Positions 1 through 8,777 of a stretch of 64,000 bases of DNA are shown piece by piece; positions within the stretch are counted from its first letter, which is position 1, and each line of letters opens with the position of its first letter. The translations under genes and the position numbers were made by a program. The notes beneath the pieces were generated by a model. The model was not told the DNA's origin. It saw only the letters and a program-made list of their open reading frames with translations, and did not search any database. The stretch covers positions 1 through 64,000 of the forward strand of contig CANGEE010000001.1 of the NCBI GenBank assembly GCA_947452635.1, given 5' to 3'. This stretch comes from Comamonadaceae bacterium (GTDB taxonomy: Bacteria; Pseudomonadota; Gammaproteobacteria; Burkholderiales; Burkholderiaceae_C).

Positions 1-94
1 AACAGCCCGGGTACAAACCGCCGCGGCCATGAAAAATGCGCTGCGCATCGGTGGGCTTGTCCATGGCGGCAATGGCGTTGAGCAGTGCTTGCAT
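1..94 (-). CDS. 5' end of a truncated gene, possibly a SAM-dependent methyltransferase
   Basis: An ATG at 94 opens a minus-strand reading frame that stays open to the window edge and gives the first 31 residues, including a FHGRGGLYPGC segment. From memory this N-terminus resembles a group of Burkholderiales class I SAM-dependent methyltransferases, but no catalytic motif lies inside the window, so the family name is a weak guess. There is no clear Shine-Dalgarno sequence before the ATG. The gene lies directly downstream of tRNA-Arg on the same strand. Confidence 0.45.
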   Translation of the reverse strand, partial: MQALLNAIAAMDKPTDAQRIFHGRGGLYPGC

Positions 95-120
95 GGTGGG
101 GCTGAAAAATGAGGGAGAAA

Positions 121-197
121 TGGTCTGCCCGGAGGGGCTCGAACCCCCGACCTGTTGCTTAGAAGGCAACTGCTCTATCCAGTTGAGCTACGGGCAG
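121..197 (-). tRNA. tRNA-Arg (anticodon TCT)
   Basis: The minus strand folds into a full cloverleaf: a 7-bp acceptor stem (CTGCCCG with CGGGCAG), an anticodon stem GTTGC/GCAAC with loop CTTCTAA, and a T-arm with GGTTCGAGCC. The loop places TCT as the anticodon, which reads AGA arginine codons. The 3' CCA is encoded (121-123). Confidence 0.96.
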
Positions 198-241
198 ATG
201 GTGATGAGGATACGTGAAAACGGCGACACACGACACCCCAA

Positions 242-270
242 GAAAAAAAGCCCAACGAATGGGCTTTTTT
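242..270 (-). terminator. Rho-independent terminator after tRNA-Pro
   Basis: A stem AAAGCCC/GGGCTTT with loop AACGAAT is flanked by A and T runs, so it can work in both directions. On the minus strand it follows tRNA-Pro directly and ends in a run of seven T, separating the transcript from tRNA-Arg. Confidence 0.8.
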
Positions 271-275
271 AAGGG

Positions 276-352
276 TGGTCGGAGCGGCGGGATTCGAACT
301 CGCGACCCTCTGCTCCCAAAGCAGATGCGCTACCAGGCTGCGCTACGCTCCG
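276..352 (-). tRNA. tRNA-Pro (anticodon TGG)
   Basis: The minus strand gives a complete cloverleaf with acceptor stem CGGAGCG/CGCTCCG, a D-arm containing AGCCTGGTAGCGC, anticodon stem CTGCT/AGCAG around loop TTTGGGA and a T-arm with GAGTTCGAATC. The anticodon TGG reads CCN proline codons. CCA is encoded at 276-278. Confidence 0.96.
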
Positions 353-460
353 ACAAGCAGTTATTGTAACGCTGGAATGGTCCGTTCTCTGGCAGGGTGC
401 TGATTTTTTTGCACGCGCGAGCAGTTTCACAGCGCCCCTTCCAGCGCCCCCTGTGCAGGA

Positions 461-1720
461 TCAGCTGCCGCGGGTGATGGGCATTTCCACGTTGCCGGGC
501 ATCAGCAGGTGCTTGGCCAATTCCAATTTGGCCAGCGAGTTGCGGTGCACCTCGTCTGGGCCATCGGCCAAGCGCAGGGTGCGCTGGTGGGCATAGGCAT
601 AGGCCAGCGGGAAGTCTTGCGACACACCGCCACCGCCGTGGGCCTGAATCGCCCAGTCAATGATTTGGCAGGCCATGTTCGGCGCGACGATCTTGATCAT
701 GGCGATTTCGGCTTTGGCCACTTTGTTGCCCACGGTGTCCATCATGTGGGCCGCTTTGAGGGTCAGCAAACGGGCTTGCTCGATCATGCACCGGGCTTCG
801 GCCACGCGCTCTTGCCAGACAGTTTGTTTGGACACTTCACGGCCAAAGGCGACACGGGTGTTCAGGCGTTTGCACATCAGCTCCAGCGCGCGCTCGGCAA
901 TGCCGATGCTGCGCATGCAGTGGTGAATACGGCCAGGACCAAGGCGACCTTGGGCGATCTCGAAGCCACGGCCTTCGCCGAGCAGCAGGTTGCCCACGGG
1001 CACGCGCACGTTTTCCAGCAAGACTTCCATGTGGCCGTGGGGCGCGTCGTCGTAGCCAAACACGCTCAAAGCGCGCAGCACGGTAATGCCTTTGGCATTG
1101 GCGGGCACCACAATCATCGATTGCTGCTCGTGGCGACCGGCTTCGGGGTTGGTTTTGCCCATGACGATGTACACCGCGCAGCGTGGGTCACCGGCACCGG
1201 AGGACCACCATTTGCGACCATTGATCACGTACTCGTTGCCTTCGCGGCGAATCTCGCACTGGATGTTGGTCGCGTCTGACGAAGCGACTTCAGGTTCTGT
1301 CATCAAGAAGGCCGAGCGGATTTCGCCTTTCAGCAGGGGTTCGAGCCATTCGTCTTTGATGGCTTCGCTGGCATAACGCTCCAGGGTTTCCATATTGCCG
1401 GTGTCGGGGGCCGAGCAGTTGAAGACTTCAGCGGCGAAGGGCACACGGCCCATGATTTCGCACATTGGCGCGTATTCCAGGTTGGACAAGCCTTGGGGCG
1501 CGCGGTTGGATTTGGGCAAGAACAAATTCCACAGACCCGCAGCCAAGGCTTTGGGCTTGAGTTCTTCGACGATTTGGGTGGGTACCCAGGCATTGCCTTT
1601 GGCGCGGTTCTCGGCGATCTCAGCGAAAAAGCGGGCTTCGTTGGGGTAAATGTGCTCGTCCATAAATGACAGCAGGCGGGCCTGCATGTCTTTTATTTTG
1701 GGGGTGTAGTCGAAGTCCAT
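461..1720 (-). CDS. Acyl-CoA dehydrogenase, ACAD10/11-like
   Basis: This 419-residue protein is a flavin-dependent acyl-CoA dehydrogenase that would insert the first double bond into an acyl-CoA in the cytoplasm. The FAD/substrate signature [15 protein letters not shown] lies near residues 137-151 and the C-terminal part carries [11 protein letters not shown] and [11 protein letters not shown]. The ADGPDEVH form, instead of the common YEGT, is typical of the ACAD10/ACAD11 branch. AGGAGA sits a few bases before the ATG. The next gene upstream on the same strand, 39 bases away, encodes an APH-family protein; in ACAD10/11 of animals these two domains are fused, which supports a joint role. The natural substrate is not visible from the sequence. 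Confidence 0.9.
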   Translation of the reverse strand: MDFDYTPKIKDMQARLLSFMDEHIYPNEARFFAEIAENRAKGNAWVPTQIVEELKPKALAAGLWNLFLPKSNRAPQGLSNLEYAPMCEIMGRVPFAAEVFNCSAPDTGNMETLERYASEAIKDEWLEPLLKGEIRSAFLMTEPEVASSDATNIQCEIRREGNEYVINGRKWWSSGAGDPRCAVYIVMGKTNPEAGRHEQQSMIVVPANAKGITVLRALSVFGYDDAPHGHMEVLLENVRVPVGNLLLGEGRGFEIAQGRLGPGRIHHCMRSIGIAERALELMCKRLNTRVAFGREVSKQTVWQERVAEARCMIEQARLLTLKAAHMMDTVGNKVAKAEIAMIKIVAPNMACQIIDWAIQAHGGGGVSQDFPLAYAYAHQRTLRLADGPDEVHRNSLAKLELAKHLLMPGNVEMPITRGS

Positions 1721-1759
1721 GGAGTCTCTCCTGTTGAGTAACTGGTGTTGATAAAAGGG

Positions 1760-2845
1760 TTAGGCTTTGCAGGCAAATTGCCAAGCCAATTCGGCCATCG
1801 GTTTGGCGCCCGCGCCGGATGTGCGTGCTTGGTCGCTCGATGCCGTGCCGTCTTCGACGCGTTTGGCAATGCCTTGCAAAATCGCGGCGATGCGGAACAT
1901 GTTGTAGGCCAGATAGAAGTTCCAGTCTTTGGCCAGCACCTCGGGGGTGGTGAAGCCGGTGCGTTCGCAGTAGCGGCGGATGTATTCGGCTTCCACCGGA
2001 ATACCCAGCGCGGCGTGGTCCAGCCCGCCAATGCCGCGGAATGCACCGGGGGAAATATGCCAAGCCATGCAGTGGTAGCTGAAGTCGGCCAGAGGGTGGC
2101 CAAGTGTGGACAGTTCCCAGTCAAGCACCGCGATCACGCGGGGCTCGGTGGCGTGGAACATGAGGTTGTCCAAGCGGTAGTCACCATGGACCACGCTGAC
2201 CAAACCGCTGTCTTTGGCGCTGGCCGGAATATGCGCGGGCAACCAGGCCATGAGCTGGTCCATCTGCGGAATCGATTGCGTGACAGAGGCCACGTACTGC
2301 TTGCTCCAGCGGCCAATCTGGCGCTCGATGTAGTTGCCGGGCTTGCCATAAGCCGACAGCCCTTGTTTTTCGACGTTGACCGAATGCAAGGCTGCAATCA
2401 CGCGGTTCATTTCGTCGTAAATCTCGCCGCGCTGGGTGGTGGTCATGCCGGGCAATGACTGGTCCCATAAGACACGGCCTTGCATGCACTCCATGACATA
2501 AAAAGCGCGGCCGATCACCGACTCGTCTTCGCACAGCACATGCATGTGGGGCACGGGCACATCGGTGCCTGCCAAACCTTTCATGACGGTGAACTCGCGT
2601 TCAATCGCATGTGCCGAAGGCAGCAGCTTGGCAACCGGGCCGGGTTTGGCCCGCATCACGTAGTGCTGATTTGGCGTGAGCAGCTTGTAGGTGGGATTGG
2701 ATTGCCCGCCTTTGAACATCTCCACGCTCAAAGGGCCTGCAAAACCGGGCAGGTGTTGGCTCAGCCAGGTCTGCAAGGCGGACACGTCAAAGGCGTGCTG
2801 CCCGGACACAGGGCGGGTGCCCACAAAATGATCAAACTGGCTCAT
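1760..2845 (-). CDS. APH-family phosphotransferase (ACAD10/11 N-domain type)
   Basis: The protein (361 residues from the chosen start) belongs to the aminoglycoside phosphotransferase-like kinase fold. The catalytic loop HGDYRLDN and the metal-binding DWE of VLDWELSTLGHP are intact. Proteins of this kind next to an ACAD10/11-type dehydrogenase are thought to phosphorylate 4-hydroxyacyl-CoA intermediates rather than antibiotics, so an antibiotic resistance call is not justified. The start at 2845 (MSQFDHF) is preferred over an upstream in-frame start at 2899, which would overlap the regulator gene at 2880. It is likely co-transcribed with the dehydrogenase at 461-1720. Confidence 0.85.
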   Translation of the reverse strand: MSQFDHFVGTRPVSGQHAFDVSALQTWLSQHLPGFAGPLSVEMFKGGQSNPTYKLLTPNQHYVMRAKPGPVAKLLPSAHAIEREFTVMKGLAGTDVPVPHMHVLCEDESVIGRAFYVMECMQGRVLWDQSLPGMTTTQRGEIYDEMNRVIAALHSVNVEKQGLSAYGKPGNYIERQIGRWSKQYVASVTQSIPQMDQLMAWLPAHIPASAKDSGLVSVVHGDYRLDNLMFHATEPRVIAVLDWELSTLGHPLADFSYHCMAWHISPGAFRGIGGLDHAALGIPVEAEYIRRYCERTGFTTPEVLAKDWNFYLAYNMFRIAAILQGIAKRVEDGTASSDQARTSGAGAKPMAELAWQFACKA

Positions 2846-2879
2846 GGGTGGGTACCGCCGTGAAAGAAAAGAAAAGGGG

Positions 2880-3599
2880 CTAGTGGTCGGCGTCCACAAT
2901 TCTCAGAAGTTCCGCGCGGTCCAGAATCAGCAAACCGCCGGGTTCGATTTTGATGACCTGTTCGCGTTCCATTTGCTTGAGCTCTTGGTTCACCCGTTGC
3001 CGCGATGCACCGAGCAATTGGGCCAATTCTTCTTGCGCCAATTGCAAACTGATGCGGATCGCTTTGGCGTCCGACAAACTCGGCACGCCATAGCTGCGCA
3101 GCAAGTGGTTGAGTTGCTTGGCCAGTCGGGCGCGCAGGGGCAGGGTATTGAGGTCCTCGACCAAGCCGTAGAGCTGGCGAATGCGCCGTGCATGCAGGCG
3201 CAGCATGGCTTCGTAAAACTCCACGTGTTGGGCCAAAATTTTCTTGAAGTCGGCTTTGGCCACATTCAAGGTGGTGGTCTCGCCATGCGCGTAGGCATCG
3301 TGCGTGCGCCGATCCCCGTCGAAAATCGACACGTCGCCAAACCAAATGCCTGGCTCCACATAGGTCAAGGTGATCAGCTTGCCCGACACCGAAGTCGAGC
3401 TCACCCGCACCGCGCCCTTGGCACAGGCGATCCATTGCTCGGGCGGTTCGCCCCGGGCACAGATCAGTTCGCCGTCTTTGTATCGTTTGACGTAAGCACA
3501 TCGAAGAATGTCGTGTCGCAGTGAAGGTGAAAGGGTAGAAAACCAGCGACCTTGATTGATCGCTTCTCTTTCTTCCATTGTCAGAATGGGTTCGTCCAT
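2880..3599 (-). CDS. Crp/Fnr-family transcriptional regulator
   Basis: A 239-residue protein with an N-terminal cyclic-nucleotide-binding-like beta barrel (about residues 20-130), a long dimerisation helix (about 130-160) and a C-terminal winged helix containing LAQEELAQLLGASRQRVNQELK, the typical helix-turn-helix of this family. No cysteine cluster for an Fe-S centre is seen in the N-terminus, so a classical Fnr oxygen sensor is unlikely; the ligand is unknown. It sits between the crotonase gene and the APH/dehydrogenase pair, all on the same strand, so it may regulate this acyl-CoA cluster. Confidence 0.88.
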   Translation of the reverse strand: MDEPILTMEEREAINQGRWFSTLSPSLRHDILRCAYVKRYKDGELICARGEPPEQWIACAKGAVRVSSTSVSGKLITLTYVEPGIWFGDVSIFDGDRRTHDAYAHGETTTLNVAKADFKKILAQHVEFYEAMLRLHARRIRQLYGLVEDLNTLPLRARLAKQLNHLLRSYGVPSLSDAKAIRISLQLAQEELAQLLGASRQRVNQELKQMEREQVIKIEPGGLLILDRAELLRIVDADH

Positions 3600-3656
3600 G
3601 GTCTGTCTTTTGAGTGACTGTCGAAGGGGAATTTGTCGCCTGGGGGACCAGGCAGT

Positions 3657-4436
3657 TTATTCGTAGGTGGGTTTTTGTTTGTTCAAAAAAGCACTGATCC
3701 CTATGCCTGCATTGGGATGGTGCAAATTCTTCACGAAATGATCGCGTTCGCGAGCGAGTTGCAGGTTCAGGTTGCTGCCATCGGTCTCGCTGAGTAACTC
3801 CTTGATACTGGCTATGGCGTTGGGTGCGCGGGCATTGATGTTATCAGCCATGGCCAATGCCACGGCCAGGGCTTGGCCCGATTCTGCCAATCGGTTGACC
3901 ACGCCCAGTGCATGCAGTCTTTCAGCGCCCATGCGCTCGCCGCACATCAGCAACTCACTGGCCAATTGGCGCGGCACTGCGCGCGACAAGCTCCAGCTGG
4001 CGCCGCCATCGGGTGACAGGGCAATGTTGCTGTAAGCCATGACAAACAGGCTGTCGCGCGCTGCCACGATCAAGTCGCAGGCCAAGGCCAATGAAAAACC
4101 AGCGCCAGCGGCCGCGCCTTCCACCGCCGCCATCACGGGCTTGGGAAAAGCGCGAATCGCTTCAATCCAGTTGTGCAAGCCCTCAATGCTCTGCGCTTGG
4201 TGTTCAGGTGACTTTTGCCGATTGGCTTGCAAGCGCTGCAAGTTACCACCGGCGCTGAAGACCCCGTCCGCGCCGGTGATGATGACGCTGCGCACGTCGG
4301 GGCTGGATTCGGCCGCATTCAAGGCTTCAACGCCGGCGGCATACATCTCGGGGCCCAAAGCGTTTCGAAATTCAGGATTACTCACCGTGAGAATCAAGGT
4401 GGATCCCACGGAAGAACCAATCAGTTGCGCGGTCAT
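3657..4436 (-). CDS. Enoyl-CoA hydratase/isomerase family protein (PaaG-like active site)
   Basis: A 259-residue crotonase-fold protein. The oxyanion-hole segments are seen as SAGGNLQRL and EGAAAGAGFSLALACD. In the active-site region it reads SNIALSPDGGASW: one acidic residue (Asp of PDGG) is kept, while the first catalytic Glu of true hydratases is replaced. That pattern is known from the isomerase-type members such as PaaG, so this may be an isomerase rather than a hydratase. It starts three bases after the stop codon of the 3-hydroxyacyl-CoA dehydrogenase gene, and the two act on consecutive beta-oxidation-like steps. Confidence 0.85.
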   Translation of the reverse strand: MTAQLIGSSVGSTLILTVSNPEFRNALGPEMYAAGVEALNAAESSPDVRSVIITGADGVFSAGGNLQRLQANRQKSPEHQAQSIEGLHNWIEAIRAFPKPVMAAVEGAAAGAGFSLALACDLIVAARDSLFVMAYSNIALSPDGGASWSLSRAVPRQLASELLMCGERMGAERLHALGVVNRLAESGQALAVALAMADNINARAPNAIASIKELLSETDGSNLNLQLARERDHFVKNLHHPNAGIGISAFLNKQKPTYE

Positions 4437-4439
4437 GGC

Positions 4440-5966
4440 TCAGGCCTCTTCATGCATCAAAGACAAACCGATGGCCCCGCGCCGACGCAGCCAGGGGCTG
4501 GGTCGGTAACGGGTGTCGCCATACACGGTTTGCATATTGAACAACACCTCCAACACATTCGTTGGGCCTAACTGATTGCCCAAGGCCAAGGGGCCTGCGG
4601 GGTAACCCAGGCCGAGTGTGACGGCCGTCTCCAGATCCTGCGGGCTGCACACCCCTTGTTGGCACATGTCGGCAGCGATGTTGACGATGTTGCCCACCAC
4701 GCGCTGGCTGACAAAACCACCGCTGTCGCGGATCACGCTGACGGCTTTGCCGTCGCGTGCAAACAAGGCGTGGGCTGCATCGCGCATGTCACTGCGCGTG
4801 GCCGGATTGGTGGCCAGCACACGGCGCTTGGTGGCCACGTCGTCAAACAGCATGTCAATGCCCACGGTGCGGGCGGGGTCCAAGCGCTCCACCACGGCCA
4901 CGGTGGTCACATCAAAGCCCAGCGGCGCCACCAGGGTCAGCGCGGTGGGCGAGGGTGAGGCACCGGTTTCAATTTGCGCGCCCAGGTCTTTGAGCAATTG
5001 CAGCAGTTCCATTCGGCGGCTGGCGCGCGGCGAGACCCACACGGGCGGCATCTCGCCCACTTGCGGCACTGGCGGTTCAGGCGGCACTTGGGCTTTGCCA
5101 TCCACGTACTTGTAAAAGCCTTCGCCGACTTTTTTACCCACCACACCACCGGCCATGCGCTGTGCGGTGATCACGCTGGGGCGGTAGCGCGGCTCTTGGT
5201 AATACTGGTTGTAAATCGACTCCATGACGGGGTGAGATACGTCCAGCGCCGTCAAGTCAAACAACTCGAAGGGGCCGAGTTTGAAGCCCACTTGGTCGCG
5301 CAAGATGCGGTCGATGGTGGCGAAATCGGCCACGCCCTCGTTCACGATGCGCAGCGCCTCGGTGCCGTAACCCCGACCGGCATGGTTGACGATGAAACCC
5401 GGTGTATCTTGCGCCTGCACCGCGGTGTGACCCATGGCTTTGGCATAGGCGGTGAGCTTGACACAGACGGCAGGGTCGGTTTTCAAGCCAGCGATGACTT
5501 CCACCACCTTCATCAGCGGCACAGGATTGAAGAAGTGGTAACCGGCAAATTGCGCCGGCCGTTTGAGCGCAGCCGCAATCGCCGTGACCGACAGCGAGGA
5601 GGTGTTGGTCACCAGCACGCAGTCGGGACGGACCACGCCTTCGAGTTCGGCAAACAGCTTTTGTTTGATGTCCAGGCGCTCCACAATGGCTTCGATCACC
5701 AAATCGCAAGAGACCAAATCAGTCAAACTGCTGGCCGCCAGCAGGCGACTTTTGTGGCCCGCCACCACCTCGGCCGTCAAGCGGCCTTTTTCTTGCAGCT
5801 TGTCCCATTGCGTGAACACGGCTTCGCGCGCTTTGCGCACCGCTTCTTCTTGCGTGTCGTACAACCACACTTGGCTGCCGGCTTGCGCCGCAATTTGGGC
5901 GATGCCGCGGCCCATGGCGCCGGCGCCGATGATGGCCACTTGTTCAAAAGCAAGGTTCATAGTCAT
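4440..5966 (-). CDS. paaH: 3-hydroxyacyl-CoA dehydrogenase, PaaH-like
   Basis: This 508-residue protein oxidises a 3-hydroxyacyl-CoA to the 3-oxoacyl-CoA with NAD. The Rossmann motif GAGAMGRGIA is at residues 14-23, followed by the family signature around AGYHFFNPVPLMKVVEV and the 3HCDH C-terminal domain; a second, shorter 3HCDH-type domain fills the last 120 residues. The length of about 500 residues with two C-terminal domains is that of PaaH/PaaC of phenylacetate degradation. No other paa genes are present here, so it may serve general acyl-CoA or aromatic acid catabolism. A second ATG lies two codons inside the start. Confidence 0.85.
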   Translation of the reverse strand: MTMNLAFEQVAIIGAGAMGRGIAQIAAQAGSQVWLYDTQEEAVRKAREAVFTQWDKLQEKGRLTAEVVAGHKSRLLAASSLTDLVSCDLVIEAIVERLDIKQKLFAELEGVVRPDCVLVTNTSSLSVTAIAAALKRPAQFAGYHFFNPVPLMKVVEVIAGLKTDPAVCVKLTAYAKAMGHTAVQAQDTPGFIVNHAGRGYGTEALRIVNEGVADFATIDRILRDQVGFKLGPFELFDLTALDVSHPVMESIYNQYYQEPRYRPSVITAQRMAGGVVGKKVGEGFYKYVDGKAQVPPEPPVPQVGEMPPVWVSPRASRRMELLQLLKDLGAQIETGASPSPTALTLVAPLGFDVTTVAVVERLDPARTVGIDMLFDDVATKRRVLATNPATRSDMRDAAHALFARDGKAVSVIRDSGGFVSQRVVGNIVNIAADMCQQGVCSPQDLETAVTLGLGYPAGPLALGNQLGPTNVLEVLFNMQTVYGDTRYRPSPWLRRRGAIGLSLMHEEA

Positions 5967-6003
5967 TCAATAGAAAAATAAACAAAGTTCAAAATAGCGC
6001 CCA

Positions 6004-7188
6004 TTATCGGTGCTCTGTGCCGGGCTGAGGCACGGGGTGGCTCAGGGCATAACGGCTGGCTTGCCAACTCACGGCCATGGCCAAAACCATGACCAACACG
6101 GCATGCCCAGGCAAAGCGCGCAAGCCTTGGTGCAGCACCAACCAGCCGCCCAAGGCAGCGCCGATGGCTTGACCGCCGTAAATGGCTGAGGAGTTCATTG
6201 CCACAGAAGCGGACGCCAAGTCAGGTGCCAATTGCACCAACCGGGCTTGTTGGGCTGAATTGGCAGAGAACACCCCCAGGCCCCAAGGTATAAAAGCCAA
6301 GACCAAGCCCATGGGTGTTTCCGCCTGTGGCCACAGCGCCATTCCACAGACCATGCATGACAGCGACACCATGACGCTGCGCGAGGGACTGATGCGGTCA
6401 ATGTAACGGGCAATGAAGGCGTTGCCGATAAAGCCACAGATGCCATAGAGCAACAACAACATGCTCAAGGCACTGGTGCTGGCACCGATGATGTTTTTCA
6501 GATAAGGCGCCATATAGCTGAGCAGCACAAATTGGCCAGCCCCAGAAACCATGGTGACGCTGACGGTGAGCATGATGGTGCGTGAACTCAGTGTGGTGGC
6601 CCAGGCAGCGCGTGACAAGGCTGCAGGCACAATTTTCGTTGGCAAGGTGCGCCAAAGCCAGGCCGCACTCCAGAGCGACAGTGCGCTGATCAAGCCAAAA
6701 GCGTAGCGCCAGCCCAAAGTGCCGCTCAACCACGCGCCCAAAGGTGTGCCGATCACAGAGGCCACCGACCACCCTAAAAATATGAAGGTGATGGCGCGAC
6801 CGCGTTGCGCCGCTGGCACCAGCAGGCCAATGCATGAGGCGGCTTGGGGTGTAAATATCGCGGCACCCACCATGGCCATGGCGCGCCAGCCGAGCAGTGC
6901 ATAAAACTCAGCCGACCATGCAGCCATTGCGTGCAACACGCTGTACCAAAGCAAACTGGCTGTGAGCAGTTTTTGACGGTCCCACCCGGCAACCCATGCG
7001 GCACACAAGGGCGCACCGATGCAGGTGCACAGTGCGGAGCTTGAAATGAGCTGGCCTGCGGTGGCAATCGACACGTTCAAAGACGTGCTGACTTCGTTCA
7101 AGATACCCGTGACCATCATCACGCCGGTGCCGATCACGAAGTTGCCAAACATCAATGGCCACAAAACGCGGGGCATAGGAGGTGTCAA
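6004..7188 (-). CDS. MFS transporter
   Basis: A 394-residue integral membrane protein with about twelve hydrophobic segments and the loop signature FTPQAASCIGLLVPAAQRGRA between segments 4 and 5, as in drug/sugar efflux members of the major facilitator superfamily (AraJ/YdhP-like). The substrate cannot be told. The start codon at 7188 is TTG, with AGGGG six bases upstream; an ATG four codons further in has no good ribosome binding site. It lies 37 bases upstream of the PaaH-like gene on the same strand. Confidence 0.85.
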   Translation of the reverse strand: MTPPMPRVLWPLMFGNFVIGTGVMMVTGILNEVSTSLNVSIATAGQLISSSALCTCIGAPLCAAWVAGWDRQKLLTASLLWYSVLHAMAAWSAEFYALLGWRAMAMVGAAIFTPQAASCIGLLVPAAQRGRAITFIFLGWSVASVIGTPLGAWLSGTLGWRYAFGLISALSLWSAAWLWRTLPTKIVPAALSRAAWATTLSSRTIMLTVSVTMVSGAGQFVLLSYMAPYLKNIIGASTSALSMLLLLYGICGFIGNAFIARYIDRISPSRSVMVSLSCMVCGMALWPQAETPMGLVLAFIPWGLGVFSANSAQQARLVQLAPDLASASVAMNSSAIYGGQAIGAALGGWLVLHQGLRALPGHAVLVMVLAMAVSWQASRYALSHPVPQPGTEHR

Positions 7189-7231
7189 CGCGGGCCCCTG
7201 TGCAAACCTGGGGTGCTATGGGTGCACGCGT

Positions 7232-8248
7232 TCAACGGCGCACTTGCAAGGCACCTGGATTGACGATGTTGGTCGGCGTGCCTTTGATGAAGTTGACCAC
7301 ATTGTCAAAGGCGGCTCCAAAGTACAGCTCGTAATTGTCTTTTTCCACATAGCCGATGTGGGGCGTGCAGATGCAGTTTTCCAGACGCAGCAGCGCATGC
7401 CCTTGCAAAATAGGCTCAACCTCAAACACATCCACCGCGGCCAAACCTGGGCGTCCGCGGTTGAGGGCGCTGATCAGGGCGTCTTGTTCAATCAGTTCAG
7501 CGCGAGAGGTGTTGACAATCAAGGCCGTCTGTTTCATGCGCGACAGATCTTCCAATTTGACGATCCCGCGGGTGGCCTCGTTCAGTCGCAAATGCAGTGA
7601 CAAGACATCGCATTCTTCAAAAAAGGCCTGCTGGGTACTGGCGGGAATAAAGCCATCTTGTGCAGCGCGAGCGCGGGATTCGGCGCTGCCCCAGACCAAT
7701 ACACGCATGCCAAAAGCCTTGCCGTAGCCGGCGACCAATTGACCGATTTTGCCGTAGCCCCAAATGCCCAGCGTTTTGCCCCGCAAAACCGTACCCAGGC
7801 TGAAATTCACAGGCATGGAGGCGGCTTTGAGTCCCGATTGTTGCCAAGCGCCGTGTTTGAGATTGCCAATGTACTGAGGCAATCGTTTGGCTGCAGCCAT
7901 GATCAAAGCCCAGGTCAACTCGGCAGGGGCGTAGGGCGAACCTGTTCCTTGGGCTACGGCAATGCCGCGCTCGGTGCAGGCGGTCAGATCAATGTGGCTG
8001 CCGGCGTGCCCGGTTTGCGAGATCAGCTTGAGTCGCGGTAATTTTTCCAGCAACTGCCGATTCAAAGGCGTACGTTCGCGAATCAGCACGATCACATCAG
8101 CGTCTTTGAGTCGAACGGAGAGTTGGCCAATGCCCTTGACCGTGTTGGTGTATACCTTCGCTGGAAATGCGTCGAGTTTGGATGCGCAGTCGAGTTTTCT
8201 CACCACGTCTTGGTAGTCATCAAGGATCACAATGTTCATAAGTGCCAT
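7232..8248 (-). CDS. D-2-hydroxyacid dehydrogenase family protein
   Basis: A 338-residue NAD-dependent dehydrogenase of the D-isomer 2-hydroxyacid type. Visible are the GIWGYGKIGQLVAGYGKAFG nucleotide-binding segment (about residues 155-174), the substrate Arg in NTSRAEL, the Glu of VDVFEVEP, and the catalytic His in CTPHIGYV near residue 298. It probably interconverts a 2-keto and a D-2-hydroxy acid, or acts as a phosphoglycerate-dehydrogenase-like enzyme; the substrate is unknown. AAGG precedes the ATG. The gene is 43 bases upstream of the MFS gene, so the two may be co-transcribed. Confidence 0.88.
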   Translation of the reverse strand: MALMNIVILDDYQDVVRKLDCASKLDAFPAKVYTNTVKGIGQLSVRLKDADVIVLIRERTPLNRQLLEKLPRLKLISQTGHAGSHIDLTACTERGIAVAQGTGSPYAPAELTWALIMAAAKRLPQYIGNLKHGAWQQSGLKAASMPVNFSLGTVLRGKTLGIWGYGKIGQLVAGYGKAFGMRVLVWGSAESRARAAQDGFIPASTQQAFFEECDVLSLHLRLNEATRGIVKLEDLSRMKQTALIVNTSRAELIEQDALISALNRGRPGLAAVDVFEVEPILQGHALLRLENCICTPHIGYVEKDNYELYFGAAFDNVVNFIKGTPTNIVNPGALQVRR

Positions 8249-8287
8249 TGTGCCTTGACGACAGGCCCTGCCCGGGCCTGGGCGCTG

Positions 8288-8641
8288 TTAATGGGCCAAG
8301 TTTTGTGCCTCTTTGGCGACCAATCGATCCAGTTCAGCGCAGACATCGGCCATGCGACCTGAAATTCGCATCCGGCCTGCACACTCCGGGGTGGAACCGG
8401 CTTCGCTCAGGCGCACCACCCGCAGTGGCGTGGCTGGGCGCGTGGGTTTTGTCAAGCGCAAGCCCGAGGATTTGCCATTGACGGTGTTGATGGCCCATTG
8501 CTGGGGGGTGATGCGACTGCGTGCGCGCAATCCGTTGCCCAGTCCAGCCTTGGGAGGATACATCTTGGCGCGGGGCGGGTTGAGCCAGTCACTCAATGAA
8601 TGGGCCAGAGAAACCAAAAAAGAAAAGAGAGCGATTCCCAT
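8288..8641 (-). CDS. Hypothetical protein, small and conserved-looking
   Basis: A 117-residue protein with a hydrophobic N-terminus (IALFSFLVSLAHSLSDWL) that could be a membrane anchor or uncleaved signal, a basic proline-rich middle part, and a well-ordered C-terminus GRMRISGRMADVCAELDRLVAKEA. I recall similar C-termini in Burkholderiales hypothetical proteins but no function. AAAGG lies before the ATG. It stands alone between the dehydrogenase gene and lexA. Confidence 0.65.
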   Translation of the reverse strand: MGIALFSFLVSLAHSLSDWLNPPRAKMYPPKAGLGNGLRARSRITPQQWAINTVNGKSSGLRLTKPTRPATPLRVVRLSEAGSTPECAGRMRISGRMADVCAELDRLVAKEAQNLAH

Positions 8642-8709
8642 GTGAAACCTTTCAAAATATCAGGAGGTCGAACACAGGCAGGATTGAAAAAAGGACGCAC
8701 TTCTCCAGG

Positions 8710-8734
8710 GTTGACAAAGCAGCGCTTTGTCAAC
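8710..8734. other. Perfect 11-bp hairpin without a T-run
   Basis: GTTGACAAAGC, loop AGC, then GCTTTGTCAAC forms a perfect inverted repeat in the 136-base gap between lexA and the hypothetical gene at 8288-8641. It lies just past the lexA stop codon on the minus strand. Neither strand has a T-run after the stem, so it is not a standard intrinsic terminator; it could be a 3' stabiliser of lexA mRNA or a protein-binding dyad. Confidence 0.6.
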
Positions 8735-8777
8735 GCCCGCCACCCGAAGCAGCGCGTGGTGAAAAAAGGGGGCTGAG

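Noticed and set aside
36-272. 78-residue plus-strand frame
   Set aside because: It runs through tRNA-Arg and a terminator, so it cannot be a real protein gene.
509-1279. 256-residue plus-strand frame opposite the acyl-CoA dehydrogenase
   Set aside because: It lies wholly antisense to a clear gene, is rich in His/Gly/Val as expected of a shadow of GC-rich coding, and has no recognisable motif.
1760-2845. Aminoglycoside resistance phosphotransferase
   Set aside because: The fold is APH-like, but the neighbouring ACAD10/11-type dehydrogenase points to acyl-CoA metabolism, not antibiotic resistance.
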